From positions 1-64,000 of the forward strand of contig JAHALF010000002.1 in assembly GCA_018371275.1 (NCBI GenBank): a stretch of 64,000 nucleotides of DNA. The letters are read 5' to 3'. The notes beneath the pieces are model-generated. The model had not been told where the DNA came from, did not search any database, and saw only the letters and a list, made by a program, of their open reading frames with translations. Made by a program: the position numbers and the translations under genes. Shown in pieces: positions 54,564 through 63,968 of this stretch (its first letter is position 1; each line of letters starts with the position of its first letter). The stretch comes from Clostridiales bacterium (GTDB lineage: Bacteria > Bacillota > Clostridia > Lachnospirales > CAG-274).

Positions 54564-54580
54564 ATTACAACTTTGTTACA
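54564..54580 (-). promoter_or_regulatory. WalR binding site
   Basis: On the minus strand TGTAAC-AAAGT-TGTAAT fits the WalR consensus TGTWAH-N5-TGTWAH exactly. It is 10 bases upstream of a TATAAT. More half sites (TGTAAA) lie at 54527-54532 and 54597-54602. WalR-type regulation of this unit is inferred. Confidence 0.65.
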
Positions 54581-54668
54581 ATAGCCTTACTTTTAATTTA
54601 CATTATACTCTATAATATGTAATATTAGGCTTTTTAGAGGAGATTTTTGTTACAAAAACTACTTTTAA

Positions 54669-56486
54669 CTAAAAGTTTTGATTTTCATAATTAAATTTTA
54701 ATGGGTTTTCTAAATCTCTATATTTTTTAAATATTATTTGCATAGTTGTTCCATCACCTACTTTACTATAAGCCTTTATGTCCCCATTATGCTCAAGCAT
54801 TATTTCTTTAGCAATAGATAGTCCAAGACCATTTCCACCCATAGCCCTACTTCTAGCTTTATCCACACGATAAAATCTTTCAAATATTCTTCCTATATCT
54901 TCTTTAGGTATTCCTATTCCATTATCTTTTATATTAACAATAAAGTTTTCTTCGTTTTCTTCTATAAAAATATTTATATCTTTTCCATCATAACTATATT
55001 TTATAGCATTAGATATAACATTATTTAAAACTTGATTTATCCTATCTGTATCAATTAGAACATACATATTTTTATTAATAGGCTCACTCAATATTATTTG
55101 TTGATTTTTATTGTTAGCTATAATTATATTTTGTTTAACGCAACCTACAACTATATCATATAAATTTGTTACTTTAAAATTAAAACTAATCTTTCCACCA
55201 TCTAACCTAGAAAGCTCTAAAAGGTCATCTGTTAGAAATTTCATTCTATCTGATGCTTCATTTATAGTATTTAAAAAATCTATTGCTAGTTCTTTTTCAT
55301 CTATAGCACCATCTAAAAGAGTTTCTGTGTAGCTTTTTATAGTTGTTATAGGTGTTCTTATTTCGTGTGAAACATTGGCAACAAATTCTTTTCTCATATC
55401 ATCTAGTTTTTTCTGCCTAGTTATATCCTTTAAAACTATCATTATTCCTTCTATAAAGTTATTTTTACCTGTATAAGGTATAAGGACAACTTGTATATAT
55501 TTTCCACCTTCATCTATTAATATTTCAGTGTTTTTATTAAGCTTTATTTGGTTTTTAGGTAAGTTTATCTTGTATAAAAAATAATCTAAATTTATTTTAT
55601 ATTGCTCTTCTTCATCTAAACCCATAAGCTCATAAAATTCCTTATTAGCATGTATAAGACTACCTAATTCATCAAATGCTACAACTCCATCTGTCATATT
55701 ATGCAAAACTATTTCTAATTTATTATTTTCGTTTTCCATTTCAGAAACAGTTTTTCTAAGCTCTCTTGCCATATGATTAAAACTTCTTGTAAGCTGTCCT
55801 ATTTCATCTTCCCCTCTAACTATTATATGTTGTTCTAAATGCCCCTTAGCTAAAAGGTTTGCTTTTTTAGTAAGTAATGATATAGGAGCTGTTATAGTAT
55901 TAGAAAACATACTTCCAAGAGTTATTGCTAAAATTAATGCTATAATAACTGATATTCCTATAGTATTAGTCGTTTGCTTTAATGTATCCTTTATATTAAT
56001 AGCATCTATTTGAACATATATTACATATTCTAAGTTATCATTTTCATCCAAAACAGGATAACCATAGCTTAACCATTCTTTAACAACAGAATTTTCATCT
56101 AAACTTTTTTTAGACTTTTCAAAATTTTCCTTACCTGATAATGCTGATATAATAACAGAATTTTTGTATTGATAAGGTCCTTTTGTTTCAGAAAAGTTAG
56201 TTCCTGCAATAGTTTTTCCATCTTTATCTATTATAGCACCTTGTATATTTTGTGTAAAAACTCTTTTCATAAAAAGATCTGTAAATCCGCTTTGGAAATC
56301 ATTAGGATCTTCATATTGGTCTATAATTTGCTCTTTTATAGCTTTAGAAAAACTTTTAAGCTGTTCTTCTATTTTATATATTTCTTGTTTTTGTATAGTA
56401 AATATAATGAAAGTTCCACTTATTATCATAACAATAAAAACCAGTATAAAATATATAAAAATTAATTTAAAACGTACACTCTTCAT
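54669..56486 (-). CDS. walK: Cell-wall sensor histidine kinase WalK
   Basis: The essential sensor of the WalRK system. Two helices (about 9-30 and 176-197) bracket an extracytoplasmic sensor; a HAMP domain, a PAS domain (VLHNMTDGVVAFDELGSLIHANKEF) and a HisKA/HATPase (FVANVSHEIRTPITTIKS with the phospho-His, NGIGIPKEDIGRIF, GGNGLGLSIAK) follow. The 605 residues are typical. It is 15 bases after walR. Confidence 0.96.
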   Translation of the reverse strand: MKSVRFKLIFIYFILVFIVMIISGTFIIFTIQKQEIYKIEEQLKSFSKAIKEQIIDQYEDPNDFQSGFTDLFMKRVFTQNIQGAIIDKDGKTIAGTNFSETKGPYQYKNSVIISALSGKENFEKSKKSLDENSVVKEWLSYGYPVLDENDNLEYVIYVQIDAINIKDTLKQTTNTIGISVIIALILAITLGSMFSNTITAPISLLTKKANLLAKGHLEQHIIVRGEDEIGQLTRSFNHMARELRKTVSEMENENNKLEIVLHNMTDGVVAFDELGSLIHANKEFYELMGLDEEEQYKINLDYFLYKINLPKNQIKLNKNTEILIDEGGKYIQVVLIPYTGKNNFIEGIMIVLKDITRQKKLDDMRKEFVANVSHEIRTPITTIKSYTETLLDGAIDEKELAIDFLNTINEASDRMKFLTDDLLELSRLDGGKISFNFKVTNLYDIVVGCVKQNIIIANNKNQQIILSEPINKNMYVLIDTDRINQVLNNVISNAIKYSYDGKDINIFIEENEENFIVNIKDNGIGIPKEDIGRIFERFYRVDKARSRAMGGNGLGLSIAKEIMLEHNGDIKAYSKVGDGTTMQIIFKKYRDLENPLKFNYENQNF

Positions 56487-56501
56487 ATGCCCTGTTCCTA
56501 T

Positions 56502-57197
56502 CTATGATACAAAATAATATCCAATACCTCTTTTAGTTATTATATATTTTGGCCTACTAGCATCATCTTCTATTTTTTCTCTAAGTCTTCTTATAGTAAC
56601 ATCTACTGCTCTAACATCACCAAAATATTCATATCCCCATACTTGTGATAATAAAGCTTCTCTTGTAAATATTTGATTTTTTTTAAGTGCTAAAAATTTT
56701 AAAAGTTCAAATTCTCTTATAGTAAGATTTATAGGTATATTTCTCTTAAAAACTTCATACCTATCAAAATCTATTGTAAGTTCTCCAAACTTATTAACAT
56801 TCCCTTTATCTTGTTGTGTTTCCTGCTTTACAATAGATTTTCGCCTAAGATTTGCTTTTACACGAGCCATAAGCTCACGGTTACTAAAAGGTTTTGTTAC
56901 ATAATCATCTGCACCTATCTCAAGCCCTAAAACTTTATCTACTTCATCTGCACGAGCTGTAAGCATAATAATAGGTATATCGCTTTTATCTCTTATTCTT
57001 CTACAAACTCCATACCCATCTATTTTTGGCATCATTATATCTAAAAGTATTAAATCCGGGTTTTCTTCTTCAAAAACTTTTATAGCCATTTCACCATCTT
57101 CAGCACATACAACATCAAATCCCTCTTTTTTTAAGTTAAAGGCAATAATATTCATTATACTTTGCTCATCATCAACTACCAAAATTTTATTAGACAC
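56502..57197 (-). CDS. walR: Response regulator WalR
   Basis: Receiver domain with the phospho-Asp in LDIMMPKIDGYG and Thr in MLTARAD, plus an OmpR-type winged helix (TIREFELLKFLALKKNQIFTREALLSQVWGYEYFGDVRAVDVTIRRLREKIEDD). The ORF opens earlier, but the AGGAGG stands 6 bases before a GTG at 57197, so 231 residues are likely. It controls peptidoglycan hydrolases. Confidence 0.97.
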   Translation of the reverse strand: MSNKILVVDDEQSIMNIIAFNLKKEGFDVVCAEDGEMAIKVFEEENPDLILLDIMMPKIDGYGVCRRIRDKSDIPIIMLTARADEVDKVLGLEIGADDYVTKPFSNRELMARVKANLRRKSIVKQETQQDKGNVNKFGELTIDFDRYEVFKRNIPINLTIREFELLKFLALKKNQIFTREALLSQVWGYEYFGDVRAVDVTIRRLREKIEDDASRPKYIITKRGIGYYFVS

Positions 57198-57270
57198 AAA
57201 CTTCCCTCCTAACATTTTGTTATAATACTATTAACGTAAACATTATCCATTTTGTTCCATTATTAAATTT

Positions 57271-58500
57271 TTAATACAATAAAACTTTTTTATTAACTCC
57301 ATCCACATTCATTTTCATATTATTTTCCTTTAAAACATTATCCAGCTTATAATATTTCTTCCCATCTACAATAATACTATCTTTTAAATATGTTTCATTT
57401 AATTGTATATTACTTATATTAAAATAACTTTCATCTACAAAAAATTTATTATCTATTTTATAAGCTAAAACATTTAATTTATATTCTTGCATTATTTCTC
57501 TTTTATTATCCGCAAAAATAACTGAATCTAAAAAAATTTCATTATTTAATACTTTAGTGTAAGCTTCCAATACTTTTTTATTATCTGTTATTAGATAATT
57601 CTGTTTATTAACAACAGCTGTTTTAAATGTATCATAATTTATATAATTAATCATTTTTATCCTTTTATATTTATTAGGAATATCATAAAAATATCTATTA
57701 AGTTCTTTTATCTTCTCATCTATATTATAATTATAAGAAGTACTGCCAAAATGTGATATAGCTACATTTAAAAAAATAGGCTTTTTATTTGAATATGTTT
57801 TATAAAAAAAATCTAATTCTTTAAACATTATATCTAGTTTATTGTTTTCATCTATATTTTCATATATGTCAAGACCTACCCAATCTACATAATTATCTCC
57901 AGGATAAAAATCTTTTGCTTTATAAGCAAAATCCTTATCTATGCTCCAAACAATAGCTACATTAGGAGCATAAAGCTCAAAATATGTTTTTGCATCTTGT
58001 AAAAATTTTATATATTCTTCATTTTTATCTTTAAAATAATTATTAACTGGATATACACTAACAAACATAGGTATTTGTAAACTCCCAAAATCTTTAGCAA
58101 CATTTTTTATAAGCCTTTTATTAAAAATGTTACTTTCATTTTGTGGAGGCAATATTGTTATAAATGGTGTTTTAAGGTTAGAATAGCAATTTAAAACCCA
58201 AGATAAAGGGTAACTATCATCTAACCTTTGACTATACATATATATACTAGGATCAGTTTTTGTAAAGTCTTTAAACTCTTCTATAAAATTTCCATCTGTT
58301 TGCTCTGTAAAAACACCTAAATAACAATTTTCTTCTGGTTCATATTTTTTTAAAATATATTTATCATTTTTATAAATATTATATAATTCAATATTTTTAT
58401 AACTATTTTGTCCATTTACAGCTACAACATTATCTTGTGGAACTTCTTTATTACATCCTACTAACAAAAAACTTAATATAATGATACATATTTTTTTCAC
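57271..58500 (-). CDS. GH26-like lipoprotein without catalytic glutamates
   Basis: The likely GTG start at 58500 has GAAGGTG upstream. A signal peptide with the lipobox LLVGC makes it a lipoprotein. The middle follows GH26 mannanase-like folds (IYMYSQ, TPFITILPP, NVAIVWSIDKDF, YYPGD-type DFYPGDNYVDWVGLDIY), but the acid/base HE pair is VYPV and the nucleophile KPIFITE is KPIFLNV, so it should bind glycan but not cut it. The last 60 residues look like a copper-amine-oxidase N-like stalk domain. It precedes walR, so it is likely part of the wall block. Confidence 0.7.
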   Translation of the reverse strand: MKKICIIILSFLLVGCNKEVPQDNVVAVNGQNSYKNIELYNIYKNDKYILKKYEPEENCYLGVFTEQTDGNFIEEFKDFTKTDPSIYMYSQRLDDSYPLSWVLNCYSNLKTPFITILPPQNESNIFNKRLIKNVAKDFGSLQIPMFVSVYPVNNYFKDKNEEYIKFLQDAKTYFELYAPNVAIVWSIDKDFAYKAKDFYPGDNYVDWVGLDIYENIDENNKLDIMFKELDFFYKTYSNKKPIFLNVAISHFGSTSYNYNIDEKIKELNRYFYDIPNKYKRIKMINYINYDTFKTAVVNKQNYLITDNKKVLEAYTKVLNNEIFLDSVIFADNKREIMQEYKLNVLAYKIDNKFFVDESYFNISNIQLNETYLKDSIIVDGKKYYKLDNVLKENNMKMNVDGVNKKVLLY

Positions 58501-58514
58501 AAACACACCTTCTT

Positions 58515-59048
58515 TTAATCATTTTCTTTTAAGTATGTGTTTAATGCTTCCAAATAATGTACATAAAACTTACCATTTTGTTTTATAATATATTTTTTAT
58601 CAAAATCTTTATAGGGTATAGATTTTCTTCCCCCATTTTTAGATTCTTCCCAAAACTTTAATATTTTTTTGAATGGTAAATAATAATATTCATCATACAT
58701 TTTAAAATATACTAGCATAAAGGCAATACCCTCTTGCTTTTCAAAATCTTGCATAAAATCTACTTGATGTTGATGTATATTTTGTAAAGGCAAAAATCCT
58801 TTGCTTGTTTCTTTTGCATCAAAACATACTGGTATACCTTGCACTACTCCCATATAATCAACCGTACTCTTTTCATTAAAATAAGCAAGAGTTATAGTTC
58901 TATCTTTACTACTTATTTTAACAGGAGTTATAGGAGTTGGTATCTTTTGGATTATTGCCAAATTTTTCTCTCTATATACATCATTAGTAAGATTTATAAA
59001 CCCTTCTAGAGTGCTACCTCTAAGACCACGACTATTAAAATATGCCAT
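58515..59048 (-). CDS. recU: Holliday junction resolvase RecU
   Basis: Cuts Holliday junctions in repair. FNSRGLRGSTLEGFI, IDFY-type DYMGVVQGIPVCFDAKET and HQVDFMQDFEKQEGIAFMLVYF match RecU. The ORF opens with GTG overlapping the queG stop, but AAAGGTG fits the ATG at 59048 better, giving 177 residues. It is often next to a class A PBP gene; here it follows queG. Confidence 0.92.
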   Translation of the reverse strand: MAYFNSRGLRGSTLEGFINLTNDVYREKNLAIIQKIPTPITPVKISSKDRTITLAYFNEKSTVDYMGVVQGIPVCFDAKETSKGFLPLQNIHQHQVDFMQDFEKQEGIAFMLVYFKMYDEYYYLPFKKILKFWEESKNGGRKSIPYKDFDKKYIIKQNGKFYVHYLEALNTYLKEND

Positions 59049-59053
59049 TTTTT

Positions 59054-60034
59054 TCACCTTTTAGTATTTAATCTTTCTATTGCCCATAAAGCATAATTTT
59101 TTATATCTTCCCTATTATCATTTTTTAAATTTTCTAATATATTAATAGCCTCCTGGCTATACTTATAATTAGCTAAAGCTATTATAGCATTACGCTGCAA
59201 AACTTTTTTACCACGCCAACCACAAGCAGACTTCTTATAGCTATTTTCAAATTCTTTATTAGTCATATTTAAAATATACTCTATATCAGGGTAAAAGGTA
59301 TTCACATCATCAATTTCTTCTTTATAAATATCCTTATTGTATGGACAAACTTTTTGACAAATATCACAACCATATATTTGTCTATTAATAAGTTTTTTTT
59401 CTTGCTCTGTTTCTAACTCTTTCTTTTGTGTAAGATAAGATATACATAATTTATAATCAAAACCATTTTCTAATATAGACCCACTAGGACAAGCCTTTAT
59501 ACATTTGTTACAATCTTTACATAAATCTTCAGCATATATATTTTTAGTTGGTTTAAGCTCTATATTAGTTATAATATATCCTATAAAAAATATAGAACCA
59601 AGCTTTTTATTAATAATATTGCCGCTTTTACCTGCTTGTCCAAGTCCACATCTTTTAGCCACTTCTCTGTCTACTAAAGGTCCTGTATCTACAAATATTT
59701 TTCCCTCTATATTAAGGCTATTTTTTATATACTCAAGTTTATTTCTTATAAGTATATGATAATCTATACCCATAGCACCTATTGAGATTTTACCTCTTAT
59801 CTTATTATCTAAATTTCCAACAAAAATTTTATTATAACTAAGACCTAAAGCTATAATACTTTTTGCATCTTCCATTATAAGCATAGGATTTATTCTTTTT
59901 TCTATATCTTTTTCCACAAAAGGTGTATCTGTACTTTCTAATATAGGTTTTATATTATAAAAAGGAGTTGCCTTTCCTATACCTATTACTGTATTTTCTT
60001 CTTCAAAAGAATATATTTTTTCCTCTAATGTCAT
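59054..60034 (-). CDS. queG: Epoxyqueuosine reductase
   Basis: The last step of queuosine synthesis, cobalamin-dependent. Two 4Fe-4S motifs are visible, CKDCNKCIKACPSGSI and CDICQKVCPYN, with the KRCGLGQAGKSGNIIN region and C-terminal HEAT-like part (AIIALANYKYSQEAINILENL). The 326 residues are near the short Firmicute form. It lies 4 bases after the GH18 gene. Confidence 0.93.
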   Translation of the reverse strand: MTLEEKIYSFEEENTVIGIGKATPFYNIKPILESTDTPFVEKDIEKRINPMLIMEDAKSIIALGLSYNKIFVGNLDNKIRGKISIGAMGIDYHILIRNKLEYIKNSLNIEGKIFVDTGPLVDREVAKRCGLGQAGKSGNIINKKLGSIFFIGYIITNIELKPTKNIYAEDLCKDCNKCIKACPSGSILENGFDYKLCISYLTQKKELETEQEKKLINRQIYGCDICQKVCPYNKDIYKEEIDDVNTFYPDIEYILNMTNKEFENSYKKSACGWRGKKVLQRNAIIALANYKYSQEAINILENLKNDNREDIKNYALWAIERLNTKR

Positions 60035-60038
60035 ATAT

Positions 60039-61748
60039 CTATTCCTTTAATTTATCTTTTAATATAGTCCATATTTCTTCTTTTTCTAATCCTCTTTTCC
60101 AAGCACCAACACCAGCTATATCATATTCTAAAACAAGGTCTAATCTTTGTTCTATACTTGTTTCATCTTCTAACCAAACTCTATATGTTTTGTTATCTTC
60201 TTTAGCCTCACCATAGTTTTGCTTTGTTTCTTCATCAAAAGTAAATGTGCCTCCTTTTTCCTTTATAAAATCATAAGCACCATTCATACCATAAGCTTTA
60301 GATCCAAGCTTTATTTCACCATTTTCTAAAGTTTCTGTCCATACTCTACAATAAAATGGCATTCCTAATATAAGTTTTTCTTTAGGTACACCTTCTGCTA
60401 AAGTATCTTTTATAGCAACTTCTGACCAATCCATAGATGCAACAGAACCTGCAGTTTCAGAGCCTGCATAATGCTCATCATATCCCATTACTATAACATA
60501 ATCTGCTATTTTACCAACATCATTTCTATTATAATGTGCTGTCCAAGGTTTAGGTACAAATAAATCTACAGATAAAACTACACCCTCTTTTCTAAGAGCT
60601 GGTGCAAGCTCTCTTAAAAACTGTATAAAGCTATCCCCATCTTCTTTTGGTACACTTTCAAAGTCTATATTTATACCATCTAAATTATACATAGAAACAT
60701 AAGCTAATAATTGTTTTATAACATATTCTCTAGTTTCTGTTGATGTTAAAACACTATGAGATATTTTTTTATCAAAATTATCTGTTAGTAAACCCCAAAC
60801 TCTATAACCATTATTATGTGCCCAATCTACATAGCCTATGTCTGCTATATTTAATATTTTACCACTTTCATCTTTAAAAGAAAACCAAGTAGGCACTAAG
60901 ACATCTACACCATCATGGTATGTCCTTCTACTTTCCGAACTATTAGCCTCTACCTTTTGCATTTGGTCAAAAACAAGATTTATTTTGCCATCATAAATAT
61001 TCCAATTAGGCTTATTTACATAATCATTTTTATAATTATTTTTTATGTCCTTATCTTCTATCTCAGTAATTACTTTAGTAGGTATAAACCCAATATATCC
61101 TCCATCAATTTCAACTTTTGTATATCCATTTTCTTCATTTTCATAAAAATATACCAAAGATTCTTTTTTTAATTTTTGTATATAAGGAGATTTTTTGTTA
61201 GGTTCTTTCCTAAACATAGCATTTTTAGATAAAACTCCTGTTTTATAGTTTTCTTTTTTTATGCTTAATAGTTTTGTAATATCATTATAGCCAATTTCTA
61301 GTTGGTAAATTTGTTCTAAAAGTAACACTGGTATATAAGCTACACCCTCTACATTATATAATGGTATGCTTAAATTTAAAGGTTCATTATTTACAAAATA
61401 TTCTATCTCCTCTGTTTTCATTCTTATAACATTTTTTTCATTTGTTATAGTAACTGCATTTTCTTCTGTATCCCAATAAATATATTCATCTATGTATTGT
61501 TTAACAAAATCTATAGGTAAATATGTTTCCCCACTAAAATATTTTGGCGAATTTTTCATAGGTATATAATCAAACTGAAAATTTACACCTATCTCATCTG
61601 TTTCTAAATTTACACTCTCCCTATAATCTATCTTTTTAAAACTTGGCAAAAATAATTTAGCCAAAATTAAAATTATTATAACAAAAATTATTAAAAAAAT
61701 TATTTTAAATATCTTCTTTAAAGATTTATTTTGTCTTTTATAATTCAT
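60039..61748 (-). CDS. Membrane-anchored GH18 hydrolase with SH3-like domain
   Basis: A helix at about 11-31 anchors the protein. Residues about 45-165 look like the copper-amine-oxidase N domain (stalk), residues 170-230 an SH3b domain (VLSKNAMFRKEPNKKSPYIQKLK), and the rest GH18. The GH18 catalytic motif DxxDxE is seen in LDGINIDFES. This architecture matches spore-coat or germination hydrolases (YaaH/YdhD-like) that act on peptidoglycan. It follows the sulfatase gene by 67 bases. Confidence 0.88.
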   Translation of the reverse strand: MNYKRQNKSLKKIFKIIFLIIFVIIILILAKLFLPSFKKIDYRESVNLETDEIGVNFQFDYIPMKNSPKYFSGETYLPIDFVKQYIDEYIYWDTEENAVTITNEKNVIRMKTEEIEYFVNNEPLNLSIPLYNVEGVAYIPVLLLEQIYQLEIGYNDITKLLSIKKENYKTGVLSKNAMFRKEPNKKSPYIQKLKKESLVYFYENEENGYTKVEIDGGYIGFIPTKVITEIEDKDIKNNYKNDYVNKPNWNIYDGKINLVFDQMQKVEANSSESRRTYHDGVDVLVPTWFSFKDESGKILNIADIGYVDWAHNNGYRVWGLLTDNFDKKISHSVLTSTETREYVIKQLLAYVSMYNLDGINIDFESVPKEDGDSFIQFLRELAPALRKEGVVLSVDLFVPKPWTAHYNRNDVGKIADYVIVMGYDEHYAGSETAGSVASMDWSEVAIKDTLAEGVPKEKLILGMPFYCRVWTETLENGEIKLGSKAYGMNGAYDFIKEKGGTFTFDEETKQNYGEAKEDNKTYRVWLEDETSIEQRLDLVLEYDIAGVGAWKRGLEKEEIWTILKDKLKE

Positions 61749-61814
61749 ATATTTTCTTCCTTTCTATTATTTAAGCTTTTATAAATTATACGACAAAATT
61801 TTTTAAAAGTATAT

Positions 61815-63257
61815 TTAGCTTAAAATATATTTTTCTTGTTTTATAGTATTTAAAGTTTTACCATCTGTAAAATTTTCTTCCCTATCTTTTAACTCTTCTA
61901 TAAGATATTTTTTAAGTTGTTCTATTCTTTCTTTATATTTTATATCTTTTATAATATTTTTTTCTTCCATAGGGTCATCTTCAATATTAAAATATTGCTC
62001 TTCCCCTGTTTTATAGAACCATACATATTTGTCTTTTTTAGTAACTATAAAATGATTAGACTTATCTCCATAAGAATGCTCTCCATGTAAATAATCTCTA
62101 ATATCTTCTGAAGGCTTTTCTAATAAAGGTAATAAACTTTTACCATCTATATTTTTGGGAATATCTCCACCTGCATAATCAACTATTGTAGGTAAAATGT
62201 CCCTAAGCTCAATTAAGCTATCACATGCATTATTTCTTTCACATTTTAATGCATTATATCCTCCAGATATAAAGAAAGGTATATGAGTAGCACCTTCATA
62301 AGGTAAAGATTTTCTAAATAGATTATGATCCATTAAAAGTTCTCCATGATCTGATGTGAATATAATAAGTGTGTTATCATATAAATGTCTCTCCTTAAGC
62401 TCTTGTATAAGTCTACCTATCTGATGGTCTAAATGTGTTATACACGCATAATAACCTATTTTTGCCTGTTTTATAAGCTCATCATCATTAGGTGCTATAC
62501 TAGATATAACATCTTTAGGCATATTTTTTATAATATCCTCATCTACCCAATCACCAATAGGACTTTTTGGTAGGTCCTTATTTTTATATAGATCAAAATA
62601 ATAAGCTGGAGCATCAAATGGTGGATGTGGTCTAACATAAGAAGCCATTAAAAAGAATGGTTTATCTCTATCACGTCTTCTTAAAAAATCTATACTTCTT
62701 GAAGACACCCAATTTGTAGGGTGGTATTTTTCATCATATATCCAAGGTCTAGATACCCAAGAATTACAATCAATACCTGTATCCGAAACATCCACATCTA
62801 TACCTAACTCATTTTTTAACCAATAGTAATAATCATCTGCAATTTTTTGATTTTCATAGGAAGGTGTTGTTTCTCTTCTGTAATAGTGTAAATATCCATC
62901 GTGAAGCTCTACATTATGAAACCCTAAACTATTTCTAAGTGGTGATACGTGCATTTTGCCAACGCATTGTGTATAATATCCTTGTTTTGTTAACTCTTTA
63001 GGTAATGTATTTTCATATTCCCAAGCAACACCATCCATATATCCTATTCTTTTATGATTTTTAGGCGCTAATCCTGTAAAAATAGCTGCCCTAGATGGTA
63101 TACAACTAGAACAAGCTGTATAAGCTTTATTAAAGGTAATACCTTCTCCTGCTAATGTATCTATATGCGGTGTTTTCACTATTTCATTTCCCATAAATCC
63201 TAATGCATCAAACCTCAATTGGTCTATAACTATTAACAATATATTATTTTTTTTCAT
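61815..63257 (-). CDS. Type I sulfatase (Cys type)
   Basis: A 480-residue sulfatase. ACSSCIPSRAAIFTGL holds the C-x-P-S-R motif whose Cys becomes formylglycine; LIVIDQLRFDALG and TSDHGELLMDH carry the metal ligands. The family includes choline- and arylsulfatases; phosphonate hydrolases also share the fold. Anaerobes need an anSME to activate it; none is adjacent. GGGGGT precedes the ATG. Confidence 0.9.
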   Translation of the reverse strand: MKKNNILLIVIDQLRFDALGFMGNEIVKTPHIDTLAGEGITFNKAYTACSSCIPSRAAIFTGLAPKNHKRIGYMDGVAWEYENTLPKELTKQGYYTQCVGKMHVSPLRNSLGFHNVELHDGYLHYYRRETTPSYENQKIADDYYYWLKNELGIDVDVSDTGIDCNSWVSRPWIYDEKYHPTNWVSSRSIDFLRRRDRDKPFFLMASYVRPHPPFDAPAYYFDLYKNKDLPKSPIGDWVDEDIIKNMPKDVISSIAPNDDELIKQAKIGYYACITHLDHQIGRLIQELKERHLYDNTLIIFTSDHGELLMDHNLFRKSLPYEGATHIPFFISGGYNALKCERNNACDSLIELRDILPTIVDYAGGDIPKNIDGKSLLPLLEKPSEDIRDYLHGEHSYGDKSNHFIVTKKDKYVWFYKTGEEQYFNIEDDPMEEKNIIKDIKYKERIEQLKKYLIEELKDREENFTDGKTLNTIKQEKYILS

Positions 63258-63350
63258 AATATTACCCCCGTTTCATAATTATAAAGTTATTAGTTTTTAT
63301 TAATTAAGTATATTACTATTTCTATAATAAAGCAATATATTTGTAATATA

Positions 63351-63391
63351 AAATAAGCTATATGTAATAAAATTATTAATATAGCTTATTT
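63351..63391. repeat. Palindrome against the ribosome site of the amidase
   Basis: 13-base arms (63351-63363 and 63379-63391, AAATAAGCTATAT/ATATAGCTTATTT) with a 15-base loop end just before GGAGG (63392-63396). It is in the intergenic space between the sulfatase and the amidase. Confidence 0.7.
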
Positions 63392-63402
63392 GGAGGTATA
63401 TT

Positions 63403-63933
63403 ATGAAAATTTTTATAGACCCAGGACATGGTGGTAAAAATCCTGGTGCAATAGGTCCTAATGGTTTGCAAGAGGCAAATGTAAATCTAGATATCGGATT
63501 AAAATTAGGGAGAATCCTATCAAATTGGGGATATGAAATAAATTATTCTAGAACAACAGATACAACCGTAACTTTGTCTGAAAGAGCAAGAATGGCTAAT
63601 GAATGGGGAGCAAACTATTTTGTAAGCATACATTGTAACTCTAATGTAAACCCTGAAGCAAATGGAACATCTACTTATTTTTACAGAACTGGTACAATAG
63701 CCGAAAGCTTTGCACTAACAGTAAATAACAGCTTAGTTAGACAAATAGAAAGAAAAGATTTAGGCATATTTTCTGCAAATTTTGCTGTTCTTCGCCTTAC
63801 AAGAATGCCTGCAATACTTGTAGAAACAGCTTTTATTTCCAACCCTTATGAAGCAAGCCTATTAGCTACAAATACATTTAGACAAAATTGTGCTGTTGGT
63901 ATAGCTAATGGTATAGCAGAATTTACAACATAA
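63403..63933 (+). CDS. N-acetylmuramoyl-L-alanine amidase (Amidase_3)
   Basis: The 176-residue catalytic domain runs from IDPGHGGKNPGAIG through ERARMAN to VSIHCNSNVNPEANGTSTYF and VETAFISNPYEASLL, with the zinc ligands H and E. It starts directly at the domain, with no signal peptide, membrane helix or wall-binding domain. This fits either a CwlD-like enzyme lacking its anchor, a cytosolic lysin, or a non-classically exported protein. GGAGG precedes it. Confidence 0.88.
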   Translation: MKIFIDPGHGGKNPGAIGPNGLQEANVNLDIGLKLGRILSNWGYEINYSRTTDTTVTLSERARMANEWGANYFVSIHCNSNVNPEANGTSTYFYRTGTIAESFALTVNNSLVRQIERKDLGIFSANFAVLRLTRMPAILVETAFISNPYEASLLATNTFRQNCAVGIANGIAEFTT

Positions 63934-63939
63934 ATTTTT

Positions 63940-63968
63940 AAAGGACTATGAAAACATAGTCCTTTTTT
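63940..63968 (+). terminator. Terminator of the amidase gene
   Basis: An 11-base stem (AAAGGACTATG with CATAGTCCTTT) followed by a T run, just after the stop codon. Confidence 0.8.
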
